From Pseudomonas versuta (GTDB taxonomy: Bacteria > Pseudomonadota > Gammaproteobacteria > Pseudomonadales > Pseudomonadaceae), in assembly GCF_001294575.1 (NCBI RefSeq), contig NZ_CP012676.1, forward strand, positions 2,480,001-2,544,000: a stretch of 64,000 bases of DNA, written 5' to 3'. Position numbers and translations under genes: made by a program. Shown here piece by piece: positions 45,571 through 55,733 of this stretch. The notes under the pieces are model-generated. The model had not been told where the DNA came from, did no database searches, and saw only the letters and a program-made list of their open reading frames with translations. How positions within the stretch are numbered: position 1 is the stretch's first letter; each line of letters begins with the position of its first letter.

Positions 45571-48500
45571 TCAGCTCACCAGACCTGGCGCCGCGCCCCC
45601 TGACTTAATCGCCGGCGTTACGCTAAAGGCAATCCTTACAGAGTCGGCACTATTGCCATTTTGGGTGACCCGCACTTCCCTTGGACCGGCCGGGAACGCA
45701 AGCCCCTCATGGGACCAGTCACCGTTGGTATTGACCAGGGCCCTGCCCACCCGACGCCAGCGGCCGGCGGGCGTACCCTGTTCGATGGCAACCGTAGCGC
45801 CGGGTGTGCCCTTGCCGGCATAAGTCGGGGCATGGTTTTCATCGAACGACCCGCCATTGACGGGGAACGTCAATGTCACAGGGATCTGGACCACCTGCTC
45901 GACGTTGAAGCTATGCCTTGCACCTGCGCCATGGTCATTGTTCTGTACCGCCGCGACCCCCCAACGGCTGGCAGTGAGTTTCTTGCCGACGAAAGACCAG
46001 TCACCCCGGGGCCCGACCAGCACCGTCCCCACCACATACCAGCCACCGGTATCCGTGCCCTGGTTGATGGTGATCATCGCGCCCGGCGTCCCCCGGCCTT
46101 GATAGACAGGCACGTGGTTCACATCAAACAGGGCCTCTGCTCCCGGCGAGAGCAATGTCACCGGAACCTGAACTTTTGTAACGGTAAAGGTATTTCTTGT
46201 GGAGACGGAATTATCGCTGCCTTGTATCGCCCGCGCTTCCCGTGTGGCGGCAGGAAGCTTCTGACCAATACAGGACCAGTCACCGTTGGTATTGACCCTG
46301 GCCTCTCCCACCCGATACCAGTTACCTGTGGTTGTACCCTGCTGGACTGTGACCATGGCGCCCGGCGTGCCCCGCCCCTGATAGACCGGTATGTGGTGTT
46401 CATCGAACGTCGCCCCACGTTCAGGAGAGGTCAATGTGACGCGCACCTCAACCGCCCGGGCAACGGTGAAGGCATTCACTGCAATACTGGCCCCGATGCC
46501 GCTTTGGGTTGCCCGCGCCTGGTACTCTGCGGCGGCGAGTTTCTCACCGGCCAGGGTCCAGTCACCGGAGCTATTGACCGTTGTCCCGCCCACCAAAACC
46601 CATGAGCCCGAACCTGTACGCTGCTCGATAATTACCGTAGCACCCGGTGTTCCACGACCTCGGTAGACTGGCTCGTGATTGACATCAAACAAGGCCCCCT
46701 CCCCGGGAGAGCTCAATGCCACAAGAACCGGGGGTACAGCCGTTACCATGAAGGGGGTGACATCAGAACCGCTTGCGCCGTTGCTTTGTGTCGCCCGCGC
46801 TTCCCGAGAGGCAGCGGGAAGTTTCTGACCGGTCAAGGACCAGACACCGTTGGTATCCACCAGGGTCGCTCCCACCGCATACCAGGCGCCTGTGACCATA
46901 CCCTGCTCGATCGTGACCCTCGCGCCCGGCGTCCCTCGCCCGCCATATACCGGCTCATGATTGGTATCGAACGCCGAACTGCCCACAGGAGACATCAGGG
47001 TTAGCGGGATAGTGACCGCCTGGGCAACGGTAAAGGCATTTACCGCAAAACCCGTACCGCCGTGACTGAGTGTTGCCCGCGCTTTGCGTTCACCAACAGT
47101 CAAACACTGGCCGATGAACAACCAGTTCCCGCAAGCATCGATTGTGGTTGTGCCCACCCGCTCCCAGTCGCCGCCGGGAGCCGCCTGCTCAATGGTGACC
47201 ATCGCACCCGGCGCACCACGCCCCTTGAACACCGGTACGTGGTTCACATCAAACAAGGCACCCTCTGCCGGGCTGGTTAACGTACCGGGAACCTCCAGGG
47301 GCGAAACATTGGACTCAATAAGGTCGGTCGACCGGTCCATGTTGTCCCAGATGGGGTGGCGCAGTGCAGAGAACCGCGCGAGTTTGCTGCGGGTGTCAGC
47401 CTCCAGCGGCATGCCCCACTCTTCAAAAAACGGAGTGAGATCACGCTCTGCCACGGTCGCAGCCGTGATCATGAAGTGCTGCATCACAGCGAGATCGGTT
47501 GGCGGTTCGGGGATGCCTTTCGCGTTCTCCAGGCGAAACTGCTGGGACAGCCGTGCATAAAAATCAGCGCCGAAGCCACGGCGCAATTGATCGAACATCA
47601 GAAGCTGGACCCAACCATTGGTGAGCCCTAAAAAATTACGTTCAGCAATCGGTGTCTGGCGAAACTGCGCGACCGCATTGCGCACCGACACACTGTCGAT
47701 ACGGTTGGGGTAGCCCTGTGCCTCCTGCACTGCAAGCGCGGGGATATTCACGGTGACCTCAATAGCGCCCCTGTAATTGAACTCCTTCATCTGATAGGTG
47801 TGGCCGACTTCATGGTAAAAGCCCCACTGATCATTTTCAGGGCCTGCCAGAAGGTGGCGGCCCGCCGCGGTGGCGTTCTGGAAGGTGATGTGATAATCCG
47901 TCGCCGACGCGTAACCGGGGCCGACGTCAGGATTAATAATGTGGATACGGTGCGCGGATTTGTGTGCGGCATCATTGGCGTACTTAGATAGCCCATAGAG
48001 CGCGTTGGTGGTGGCGACAACGGAGTCCATCATCTCAATCCTGCGGTCCAGATCCAGACCCGGCAAAGATGTCGCCAGAACCATCTGAACATCAAACAGG
48101 ACGTATTCTCCGACAAGTACGAAAAATGGAGCCGTATTCCAGGTCTCGACCTGCACGTCGAAGTCCGCCCGACTTGTCACACCTTTGACATAGGTTGGAA
48201 CGGGTTGTCCGCCGTATATTTCGACGGTCGCTGGCGTGTTGTAGATCCGGTTTTGTACATAAACCATGCCATCCACTAATGCCTCAATCCGGTTTTGGCC
48301 GGGATTCAAGGCAACTAGCTGGCGTCCGGTGACCTTTCCATCATTATGGTTTGCATATTGGCCATATAGGCCTACCACCAGTTCAAGCCCCCTGACCGAG
48401 GGTTCTACGGTGACGGTCAATACTGTGCCTCTGCGCACATAACGGCCAGTGGGCTGGAAATGACTGTGATAATTCTTTCTGCCCTCCATTTTATAAGCCG

Positions 48501-48612
48501 CTTCTGCACTGCCCAGGGCTTCAGCGCGAAGGGTGGACTTTTGGTCGGTGACCACAAGTTGCAGAGTAGCATTGCACTCAGAAGCTAAACGTTTGTTTAC
48601 GGACGCATTCAT
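45571..48612 (-). CDS. M60 (enhancin/mucinase-type) zinc metalloprotease with six C-terminal repeats
   Basis: 1013 residues. The N-terminal 140 form a beta-rich domain of the kind preceding M60 catalytic domains (GRYVRRGTVLTVTVEP). The catalytic gluzincin motif is HEVGH at 267-271 with a third ligand Glu at 285 (GAIEVTVN). From about 445 to the end, six repeats of about 93 residues follow, each with the core FDxNHxPVYxGRGTPGAxVTIEQG and a GDW turn, Ig-like modules likely for glycan or surface binding. M60 enzymes cut mucin-like glycoproteins. No signal peptide is seen, so the export route is unclear; T6SS, leaderless or other secretion are possible. Confidence 0.87.
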   Translation of the reverse strand: MNASVNKRLASECNATLQLVVTDQKSTLRAEALGSAEAAYKMEGRKNYHSHFQPTGRYVRRGTVLTVTVEPSVRGLELVVGLYGQYANHNDGKVTGRQLVALNPGQNRIEALVDGMVYVQNRIYNTPATVEIYGGQPVPTYVKGVTSRADFDVQVETWNTAPFFVLVGEYVLFDVQMVLATSLPGLDLDRRIEMMDSVVATTNALYGLSKYANDAAHKSAHRIHIINPDVGPGYASATDYHITFQNATAAGRHLLAGPENDQWGFYHEVGHTYQMKEFNYRGAIEVTVNIPALAVQEAQGYPNRIDSVSVRNAVAQFRQTPIAERNFLGLTNGWVQLLMFDQLRRGFGADFYARLSQQFRLENAKGIPEPPTDLAVMQHFMITAATVAERDLTPFFEEWGMPLEADTRSKLARFSALRHPIWDNMDRSTDLIESNVSPLEVPGTLTSPAEGALFDVNHVPVFKGRGAPGAMVTIEQAAPGGDWERVGTTTIDACGNWLFIGQCLTVGERKARATLSHGGTGFAVNAFTVAQAVTIPLTLMSPVGSSAFDTNHEPVYGGRGTPGARVTIEQGMVTGAWYAVGATLVDTNGVWSLTGQKLPAASREARATQSNGASGSDVTPFMVTAVPPVLVALSSPGEGALFDVNHEPVYRGRGTPGATVIIEQRTGSGSWVLVGGTTVNSSGDWTLAGEKLAAAEYQARATQSGIGASIAVNAFTVARAVEVRVTLTSPERGATFDEHHIPVYQGRGTPGAMVTVQQGTTTGNWYRVGEARVNTNGDWSCIGQKLPAATREARAIQGSDNSVSTRNTFTVTKVQVPVTLLSPGAEALFDVNHVPVYQGRGTPGAMITINQGTDTGGWYVVGTVLVGPRGDWSFVGKKLTASRWGVAAVQNNDHGAGARHSFNVEQVVQIPVTLTFPVNGGSFDENHAPTYAGKGTPGATVAIEQGTPAGRWRRVGRALVNTNGDWSHEGLAFPAGPREVRVTQNGNSADSVRIAFSVTPAIKSGGAAPGLVS

Positions 48613-48710
48613 AACGATCTCTTTTTAGGCGATTGATAATAAAAAATAGTGGCGGGTCATACAGGGGTTCTAACAACACCTGCCGATGGGCACATTTAAA
48701 CTTCAAGACC

Positions 48711-48734
48711 GCTCTGAAACAGAACTTTCAGAGC
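48711..48734. terminator. Hairpin between RHS and M60 genes
   Basis: GCTCTGAAA (48711-48719) and TTTCAGAGC (48726-48734) form a perfect 9-bp stem with a 6-base loop. It lies about 160 bases past the RHS stop in a 282-base gap with no gene. Without a T-run it is only a candidate terminator for the RHS transcript. Confidence 0.35.
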
Positions 48735-48894
48735 ATCTCGAAAGCAGCGCAGTACTTCTGACCGGTGTTACCGGCGCTGAATAAATCTATAACTTTGCGG
48801 GCGATATAGTTAAGACACCCATCCCCCACATCTACCAAACATACACTTGCGGCGCAGACGCCATTGTCCTACCGGCACCTGCGGACAGACCCAA

Positions 48895-51800
48895 CTAGCG
48901 ACGTATATTGGTAATAGCGGTATACCAGGTGTCCCGACAGATCGCCCAAGTGGTATCCAGGGTTATATGTTGAGAAAGTTGATTCGTTAAACGCACTTTG
49001 GTGATGTTCCGCGGCGAGCTTATATGCCAATTATAAAACTCGGCACTCAATGATTTTTGAGTCCAGGGATCTATATTTGCGCGGCGCAATTCGGAGGGCA
49101 GATACATGGGGTGTTTATCGGCGGCAATCAGTCTGACTTCGTTAACATAATAGGGATTATTTTCGAACACGGACAATATGGGCTCGCCCGCGGCATTTTT
49201 AATAACCACATTGGGAACAATATTCTCTGGCAAAACCAATGGCGCTCTGGAGAGTCTGTAATATTCCCGAACCTCGTCAAACGCTTGCAAACTGGTGTTG
49301 CCGTACCGTCTTGCAGCAAGGGGGATAACATGTTTTGCAGGGCCGTAAGGGTTCAGGTTACGCGTTCCAAGCCATATTTCCCTCGGATCACCTTTGTTGA
49401 AAGACAGGTCCTGAAGTTTTGGCACGCCCCCCGCATGTTGCAGCTTGTACTGCCCGCGGCCCACGGCGTTGCCTACACTTTTAACCGCCTTGCCCGCTGC
49501 CCCGGCAATCGACGGCGCCGCCGATGCCAGGCCCGTGGCCATGCCCACATAGCCCAGAATCCGCCCTGCGTTTTCATTGCCGGTGGCCAGCAAGGCCATC
49601 GAGGCGACGTCTGCGGCCAGTGACACCGCGCTCAGGGTCGCGGTGGTCACCGCCGTTATGTAACTGGCCGTCAGGGCCGCGGTCGGTGCCGCCAGGGCAC
49701 CAAAAGAGGCCACGGTGCCGACCACTGCCAGCGCTATCCCCACCGCCGGCAGCAACCAGTCCAGCCACGAATGGCCCGACGGGTCGATGCGGTTCACCGG
49801 GTCGCCCGCGCAGTAGGCATAGCCATTAAGGCCGCCTTCACCGAAAGGGCTGAGGCTGTCACGGCTGTGGAAGCGCATCAGCACCGGGTTGTAGATGCGG
49901 TAGTCGCCGAGGAAGTACCAGCCGCTGTCTTCTTCACGCAAGACCCCCGCATACCCCAGACGGCTGGCGCCGGGCTGGCTCTGACCGTAGGCGCCGTAGA
50001 CCGGGGTCTGGATTTGGTCTTTGGCCTCCGTAGTTACTGAACCCTGGGCATCGGTGCCCAAGAGCATGACTTCACGCACCGCTGAGGCCAGCCGGCTTTC
50101 GGCCACCGGAACATTTCCGGCAAGGACCCAGCGGGTTTGTGTGCTTTCACCCACCTCGCAGCTGAGCTGGCCGCCGGTGTGGTAGCGCCAACGTGGACCG
50201 GCAGCGTCTTCGGTCTTGATGATGTTGCCACCCGGTCCGTAGTGCCAACGGCGCTGGCCGGTAGGCAGAGTTACCCCGATCAGTCGGCCTAAGGCGTCGT
50301 AGTGCAGCGGATTACCGCGCTCGTCGCGTTTGAGATTGCCCAGAGCGTCGTACTCCAGGGTGACCGGTGCCGGGTAATCGGGTCGGCTGTGGTTGATGTG
50401 TATTAGCTGGGTAAGGTCGGAAGGGTTGTAGCCAAACACGCTGACATTGTTTTCGCTGCCGTCGGCAAATACCGTTTCGAGGCGGCATACGTTGTCGAGG
50501 GCGTCGTACTGGAAATGCTGCTCGCGGTAGGTTTTGCCGTGGGCGTCTTCGGGTAATTTCTCGCCCACTAGCTGCTGGGTAATCATCCGTCCGCGCAGGT
50601 CGTAATCGAAGGTTTCACTGCGTACCAGTGTGCCGTCACGGGTCAGTTCGCGTTTACTCAGCTTGCCGTCTTGGCGCCACTGTTGGGTTTGCACTTCCAC
50701 CTGTTGCCCGGACGGGGTACGGGTGTCGGTAATGCGACGGGCCGGACGGCCGAGGCTGTCGTACCCCAGGGTCACGGTCATGTCTCGCGAGCCGTCTTTT
50801 GATTGGGTGCGCTGCTGGTGAATCCGCGAGGCCGCATCGTAGGTAATGGTGACCGTGACGTCTGGGCCTTGCTGCGTACTAAGGCGCCCGAATTTGTCGT
50901 ACTGGCAGCGCTGTTCGGCGCCGTCAGCATCGGTCAGACGCGTGACCTTGCCCGCTGGTGTGGTGGTTTGCTGTTGTGAACGAGGTTGATCACCGTGCCA
51001 GGCGTAATCGGCTTGGGTCAGCAAACCCGACGGCGACCAATGATCTTTTTGCAGCCCCAGATTGCCCTGTGTTTCCAGCAAACGGCCACTTAACGGATCG
51101 TATTTGTTGAACACGCTGATGCCGGGCGCCTGCATCGACAGCAGCGCACCGCCCAGTTCTGGTTGGCGTTCTGTGACTACTTCGGTGCCATCGGGCAGTG
51201 TCCGGGTATGGGCGTGGATTTGTCCTTCGGCGTATTGCCATTCAGAGACACTCTGGCCGACCTTTTCCCACACCAATCGGCCCAGACCGTCGTATTTACG
51301 CTCGCCCAATACGACTTCGTTAATACCCAAAGAAGGATGAGAGATCGAGACCGTGGCTGGTAACTCACCGTCATGCCCTTCGGCGTAGGTGCGCTTGATC
51401 ACACTGCCATCAGGCAGCGTGGTCGACACCAGTCGATCCCGCACATCCCATTCCTGCAAGGTCTTGCGGCCCATGGCGTCGGACTGGCTGATGCAACGTC
51501 CAAGCCCGTCATAGCGCCAGCTCAGCTCGTGCTGCAGCACGCCGTCGGCGCTGTACAACTGCTCGGTCAGCGGCTTGCCATCGAGGGTGTGGGTCGTCAC
51601 GGTTTTGGCCCCGTCCACGCCATTGGCGTCGGTCTGCCAACGGGTGCCGGTCAGTGCTACCGGGTCGGCAACCGTGTGTTGGGTGACGCCATCGGCGGAC
51701 GTTTCAGTCAGCACATTGCCCCAGTCGTCAAAGGTGCGTTCGGTGGTCAGGCTCAGGGCTGGAGTGTCTTCGTTACCGGGGTCGTAGCTGGTCTCACGAA

Positions 51801-53925
51801 ATACCCGGCCCAACACGTCATATTCGCCGGTCCAGGCGGTATAGGTCTGACCACTGTCGGACTGTTTCTCACGTCGTACTTCCCGACCCATACCATCCAG
51901 CCAGACCGTTTCCTTACGCCCGGAAGCGCCGATTCGGGTCTGGCAGCGTTCGTTCGCTGACAACGAATAGGCCCAATTGACCTCGGCCTCGAACGCCGAA
52001 TCCGGGGCGGCGACCTCTTGTACTACACGGCCCAGGGCATCGTGGGCAAAGGCGATGCGCATTTGCTCATCGGTCTGCTCGGTGACCATCAAACCCGAGT
52101 ACAGATCTTGCGAGGATTGGGAGCTGGACTCATGACCGTCGTGCCCGGTGATGGTCACGTTTTCCTGCAACACCGCACGCTCAAGCGACCGTGCATTGCG
52201 GGCTTGGTTGAGCTGGTAGCTGTAGGAGCGGGTGGTGCTTTTACCCTGCACGGTCTGAGTTTCACTGAGCATGCGACCGTGGTGGGGCGATGCTGGATCG
52301 ACGATAAAGGTCTGGCTGGAACGGCCCAGCTCGGTACGTTTTTCGCCCTCCACCAGCAACAGTTTCTCCTCGCTGCTCTGGATAAAGGTCGGCAGTGCAA
52401 ACTCGGGCGCATCCTGGCGCACAGGCAATGATTGATAACGGTATCGGGTCTGTTTGACCGGGCCCTCGGTGCCGGGTGGCGGGCTTGCGGTGCGACTTTT
52501 CAGACGGGTGATGCGACCCAGCGGATCGGCCGGGCAATGGTCGGTCTCACCGCTGACCGGGTAGTACTCCGACGCTTCAATGCCACCCAATGCATTGCGG
52601 TGCCACACCGGATTGCCCAAGTCGTCATAGCGGGTCTCTTCCTCGGTACTTAACTCACGCAACACTCGCTGCCCGTCCAGATGCGCCTTGCGAGTGATCA
52701 CCTTGTGCGGGAACTGGAAGTAAGGCAGTTGCCGGGCAATCGGTAGCCAGGGCTCGTCGTAATAGGTGGTCTGGGTTTCCTGCAGGGTCTGGCCCTGTAA
52801 CGTGCGTTCGCGGGTCAACAAGTGAAAACGGTTAAAGGTGCGGGACACTGTTTGCAAAACAGTACCCCGGGCATCCATAAGGGTTTCGGTAGAGCCATAA
52901 AGGAAATCGCCACCCCCTGTCAGGTTGTAAAGATTGTCCTCGCGGTTGCGCCACTGGCGCACCGCCGGCCAGCCGAAGTAGTTGTTGGAGCCATAAAGGC
53001 CGTAGTCATAACGAACCAGCTGCACCGGCTGGCCGTCCCCCGGTTCCTTGCGGGTCTGACTAACCACCGGCATCCGTGGGAACGGCGCGCCCGGCGGCAA
53101 CGCCAGGCCGTTGGCCTCGCTGTAGGTCACTTCCTCGGTACTGCCGGTGGGCTGGGTGCATTTGCTCAACAGCAACAGACCCGAGCTCGCAGTGCTGTAG
53201 TCAAACTGCCAGACATTGTCGGGAAGTCCGTCCACCGTCACCCGGCGTAACTGCCCGGAGATGCGCTGAAAAGTCATCACCATCTGCGAAGGAGTATCCG
53301 GCTGCAGGGTCAGATGGGTTTGCAAGCCGTCGTAGGAAAGCGCCACCACAGTTCGGCCCTGGGCATCGCTGATCTTTTGCAAGTAGGCGGCGTTGCCAAT
53401 CGAGCTCCAGTCAAAACTCAGGGCACTGCCATCGGCCCCCACCAGGGTGCTGACCACCCACAGGCTCGGATGCCCGGCCAACGGAATCAGGCGCTCGGAG
53501 GTGCCGTCGTTATGCCGCACCCACATTTCCTGGCGCTGCACCGTGACCGTCACCACCGGCAAGCGAACGTCCGCAAAGCGCATGTTCTGGCCAACAATCT
53601 CCCCACGAAAACGCTCGCCGGAATTGAGCTGCAACTGCTGACTGGCCCCGTCCCAGGACGTGGTACCGAGCATCCAGCCCAGACCGAAACCCTGATCCTC
53701 GGTCATCAACGGGCTGTAGCCGAGGCGCAATTGGCTGATCGGCCCGCGCAGATCGTTGGCGGCTCCAGTGGGCAAGGTCACCGAGGCCGAAAACATGCCG
53801 GTGCGTGGATCAACCCCGGCACTGATGCTGCTCATGAAGTTGTAGGCGCCGGAATAAACGTCGCCGCTTCCAGGCAGGCTGGCTGCAGATCGGGCCTCGG
53901 GAATGTGCTCAGAAGGGTTAATCAT
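48895..53925 (-). CDS. RHS-repeat protein with unrecognised C-terminal toxin-like domain (TccC-like architecture)
   Basis: 1676 residues. The N-terminus (SGAYNFMSSISAGVDPRTGMFS) is that of Pseudomonas RHS/TccC-like proteins and has no PAAR domain or signal peptide. Dozens of YD/RHS repeats fill about 250-1370 and end in the core motif GYAYCAGDPVNRIDPSGH, whose DPSG is at 1381-1384. After it come alanine-rich hydrophobic segments (about 1389-1475) and then about 190 residues of unknown fold containing GDPREIWLGTRNLNPYG and HVIPLAARRYGN. The DNA for this tail is visibly poorer in GC than the repeat region, suggesting module exchange. No immunity-like gene follows, which argues for a eukaryote-directed toxin over an interbacterial one. 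Confidence 0.88.
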   Translation of the reverse strand: MINPSEHIPEARSAASLPGSGDVYSGAYNFMSSISAGVDPRTGMFSASVTLPTGAANDLRGPISQLRLGYSPLMTEDQGFGLGWMLGTTSWDGASQQLQLNSGERFRGEIVGQNMRFADVRLPVVTVTVQRQEMWVRHNDGTSERLIPLAGHPSLWVVSTLVGADGSALSFDWSSIGNAAYLQKISDAQGRTVVALSYDGLQTHLTLQPDTPSQMVMTFQRISGQLRRVTVDGLPDNVWQFDYSTASSGLLLLSKCTQPTGSTEEVTYSEANGLALPPGAPFPRMPVVSQTRKEPGDGQPVQLVRYDYGLYGSNNYFGWPAVRQWRNREDNLYNLTGGGDFLYGSTETLMDARGTVLQTVSRTFNRFHLLTRERTLQGQTLQETQTTYYDEPWLPIARQLPYFQFPHKVITRKAHLDGQRVLRELSTEEETRYDDLGNPVWHRNALGGIEASEYYPVSGETDHCPADPLGRITRLKSRTASPPPGTEGPVKQTRYRYQSLPVRQDAPEFALPTFIQSSEEKLLLVEGEKRTELGRSSQTFIVDPASPHHGRMLSETQTVQGKSTTRSYSYQLNQARNARSLERAVLQENVTITGHDGHESSSQSSQDLYSGLMVTEQTDEQMRIAFAHDALGRVVQEVAAPDSAFEAEVNWAYSLSANERCQTRIGASGRKETVWLDGMGREVRREKQSDSGQTYTAWTGEYDVLGRVFRETSYDPGNEDTPALSLTTERTFDDWGNVLTETSADGVTQHTVADPVALTGTRWQTDANGVDGAKTVTTHTLDGKPLTEQLYSADGVLQHELSWRYDGLGRCISQSDAMGRKTLQEWDVRDRLVSTTLPDGSVIKRTYAEGHDGELPATVSISHPSLGINEVVLGERKYDGLGRLVWEKVGQSVSEWQYAEGQIHAHTRTLPDGTEVVTERQPELGGALLSMQAPGISVFNKYDPLSGRLLETQGNLGLQKDHWSPSGLLTQADYAWHGDQPRSQQQTTTPAGKVTRLTDADGAEQRCQYDKFGRLSTQQGPDVTVTITYDAASRIHQQRTQSKDGSRDMTVTLGYDSLGRPARRITDTRTPSGQQVEVQTQQWRQDGKLSKRELTRDGTLVRSETFDYDLRGRMITQQLVGEKLPEDAHGKTYREQHFQYDALDNVCRLETVFADGSENNVSVFGYNPSDLTQLIHINHSRPDYPAPVTLEYDALGNLKRDERGNPLHYDALGRLIGVTLPTGQRRWHYGPGGNIIKTEDAAGPRWRYHTGGQLSCEVGESTQTRWVLAGNVPVAESRLASAVREVMLLGTDAQGSVTTEAKDQIQTPVYGAYGQSQPGASRLGYAGVLREEDSGWYFLGDYRIYNPVLMRFHSRDSLSPFGEGGLNGYAYCAGDPVNRIDPSGHSWLDWLLPAVGIALAVVGTVASFGALAAPTAALTASYITAVTTATLSAVSLAADVASMALLATGNENAGRILGYVGMATGLASAAPSIAGAAGKAVKSVGNAVGRGQYKLQHAGGVPKLQDLSFNKGDPREIWLGTRNLNPYGPAKHVIPLAARRYGNTSLQAFDEVREYYRLSRAPLVLPENIVPNVVIKNAAGEPILSVFENNPYYVNEVRLIAADKHPMYLPSELRRANIDPWTQKSLSAEFYNWHISSPRNITKVRLTNQLSQHITLDTTWAICRDTWYTAITNIRR

Positions 53926-54044
53926 GCTTGCAACTTCTTGGTTTGCTGGAAGAAGTCACAGGATAGAAATGCCGGGTTGCGGCTAACAACGGGCGCACGT
54001 TGTAGAAGGCATCGCGACACAAACACGCAGGTTAGACGTTTGGT

Positions 54045-54190
54045 TTACGCACGGGTGCCATGTGCGGGCGTAGCCAGCACCACATCAAAAAACGAAGTGA
54101 TCACACGACTGGAGCGACGCTCGGCCAGACCGAACAGATGATCCATGGCGCGATGCAGGGCGCGAGAGGTAAACACTTCACCGGTGCTGC
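54045..54190 (-). pseudogene. Possible 3' remnant of an unidentified gene
   Basis: A minus-strand frame ends TAA at 54045-54047 and reads back as TSRALHRAMDHLFGLAERR ... SRVITSFFDVVLATPAHG with good third-position GC. It has no long upstream continuation and runs into REP sequence. It could be the tail of a deleted gene or a 30-45-residue small protein. No family is recognised. Confidence 0.25.
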
Positions 54191-54215
54191 ACCGGCATTT
54201 ACACCAACCGCCCTA

Positions 54216-54371
54216 CCCTGTAGGGGCGAACTTGCCCCGCGATGATCTCAGGCCCACCCCAGTCATTGCACCTGTGCGCGTGGCTTTCAAACAGCTCGCG
54301 AGCAAGCTCGCTCCTACAGAGATAGAGACCATCCGTCCTGTAGGAGCGGGCTTGCCCGCGATGGTCTCAGG
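54216..54371. repeat. Cluster of three REP elements
   Basis: TGTAGGGGCGAACTTGCCCCGCGATG near 54220, CTCGCGAGCAAGCTCGCTCCTACAG ending near 54318, and CTGTAGGAGCGGGCTTGCCCGCGATGG near 54338 are members of the common Pseudomonas GTAGGAGCG REP family in both orientations. They occupy the gap between the MFS gene end and the RHS start; the rest of that 480-base gap has only the possible remnant at 54045. Confidence 0.88.
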
Positions 54372-54405
54372 TGCACCGCAGTTATCACCCCAATTCGCGT
54401 TGTTT

Positions 54406-55733
54406 TTACACAGCTCGCTCCACCCCGCCGGGGGCAATCTGCGACCGCACCGGCTCTTGTCCCTGGCGCAAGCGCAGCGCTGCCAAAGCGGCAACCACCA
54501 GCACCAGCGCCATTACTTTCAGGCCGTTCACAGCGTCGCCGGTGCTCATTTCGATGGCGCCCATGACCGACGGCCCGACGAAACCACCCAGCAGACCGCA
54601 TGCATTGACGAAACCCAGGCCGCCAGCCAGTGCAACGCCCTTAAGCCGCGAGGCCGGGTACAGAAAGATGATCGACTGCACCACAAAGAACATCACCGCC
54701 GACAGGCAGAAACCCATCAGGCTGAACACTGGCCCCGATACCGCGGCAATCCCCAGCCCCAGCGCCATGGTCAGCAAGCCTGCCACCAGCATCTGCCGCG
54801 CGCGCCGGGGGGTGGTCGCGTAACGCGGCAGCCAGACCGCGCCCAATGCCGCCGCGATCCATGGCAGGGAGGTCAGCAAACCGACACTCATGGTGCTCAT
54901 TTCTCCATACCGGCTGATGATGCCCGGCAGGAAAAAGATCACCGTATACACCGTGATCTGATGGCAAAAATAAACAAAGATCGCCAGCAGGATTTGCTTG
55001 TTCAGACACTGTTTCAAGGAGTGCCCGCCTGCCCCTGCGCCCTCCTCGGTCTCCCGGGCAATTCGCTGCTCGATGCCCAGCGCCTCTTCAGCACTGAGCC
55101 ACGTTGCGCTGGACGGACGGTCCGGCAGCTTGCACCACACCACCCAGGCAAACGCCACCGCGGGCAACCCTTCAAGCAGGAACATCCACTGCCAGCCATG
55201 CCAGCCCAGCAGCCCGTCCATGCGCATTAATGCTGCGCCCACGGGCCCGCCGATGATGTTGGCAAAACACACGCCAAGCAGAAAATACCCGGTGGCCCGT
55301 GCCCGCTGCTCGCGATTGAACCAGTAGGTCAGGTACAGCATCACCCCGGGGAACAATCCGGCTTCGGCAATGCCCAGCAGCAACCGCAACACATAGAACG
55401 ACGTCTCCCCTGGACAAAGGCCATGGCCGCCGAGATCAGGCCCCAGGTCACCATGATCCGGGCGATCCAGAAGCGCGCGCCGACCTTGTGCATGATCAGG
55501 TTGCTGGGGATTTCCGACAGTGCATAGGTCAGGAAAAACAGCCCGGCGCCAAGACCATAGGCCGCTGCCGAGATCCCCAGATCAACGTCCAGATGGTGCT
55601 TGGCCAGGGCAATGTTGGTGCGGTCGAGAAAGCTCAGCACGTAGGCCGCGATCAGCAAGGGCATCAGTTTGACGAACATCAGCTTGTTCAGCACCCGCTC
55701 GTCGCGGGGAGTGGCATGGGTGGCGCTATTCAT
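54406..55733 (-). pseudogene. MFS transporter (anion:cation symporter type), frameshifted
   Basis: The N-terminal part from ATG 55733 reads LMPLLIAAYVLSFLDRTNIALAKHHLD (family motif LDRTNI) to AMAFVQG near 55405, then leaves frame. The C-terminal part continues in another frame from near 55395 as RLLLGIAEAGLFPGVMLYLTYWF to 54406. Inserting one G into the four-G run (minus strand) near 55410 restores a 442-residue protein of normal length with about 12 helices. It is either a real deletion or a homopolymer sequencing error. Last gene of the catabolic operon; its start overlaps the preceding transporter stop by four bases. Confidence 0.82.

Noticed and set aside
48613..48894. Immunity gene after the RHS toxin
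   Set aside because: Both strands were scanned; no frame with a start and ribosome-binding site exceeds a few codons.
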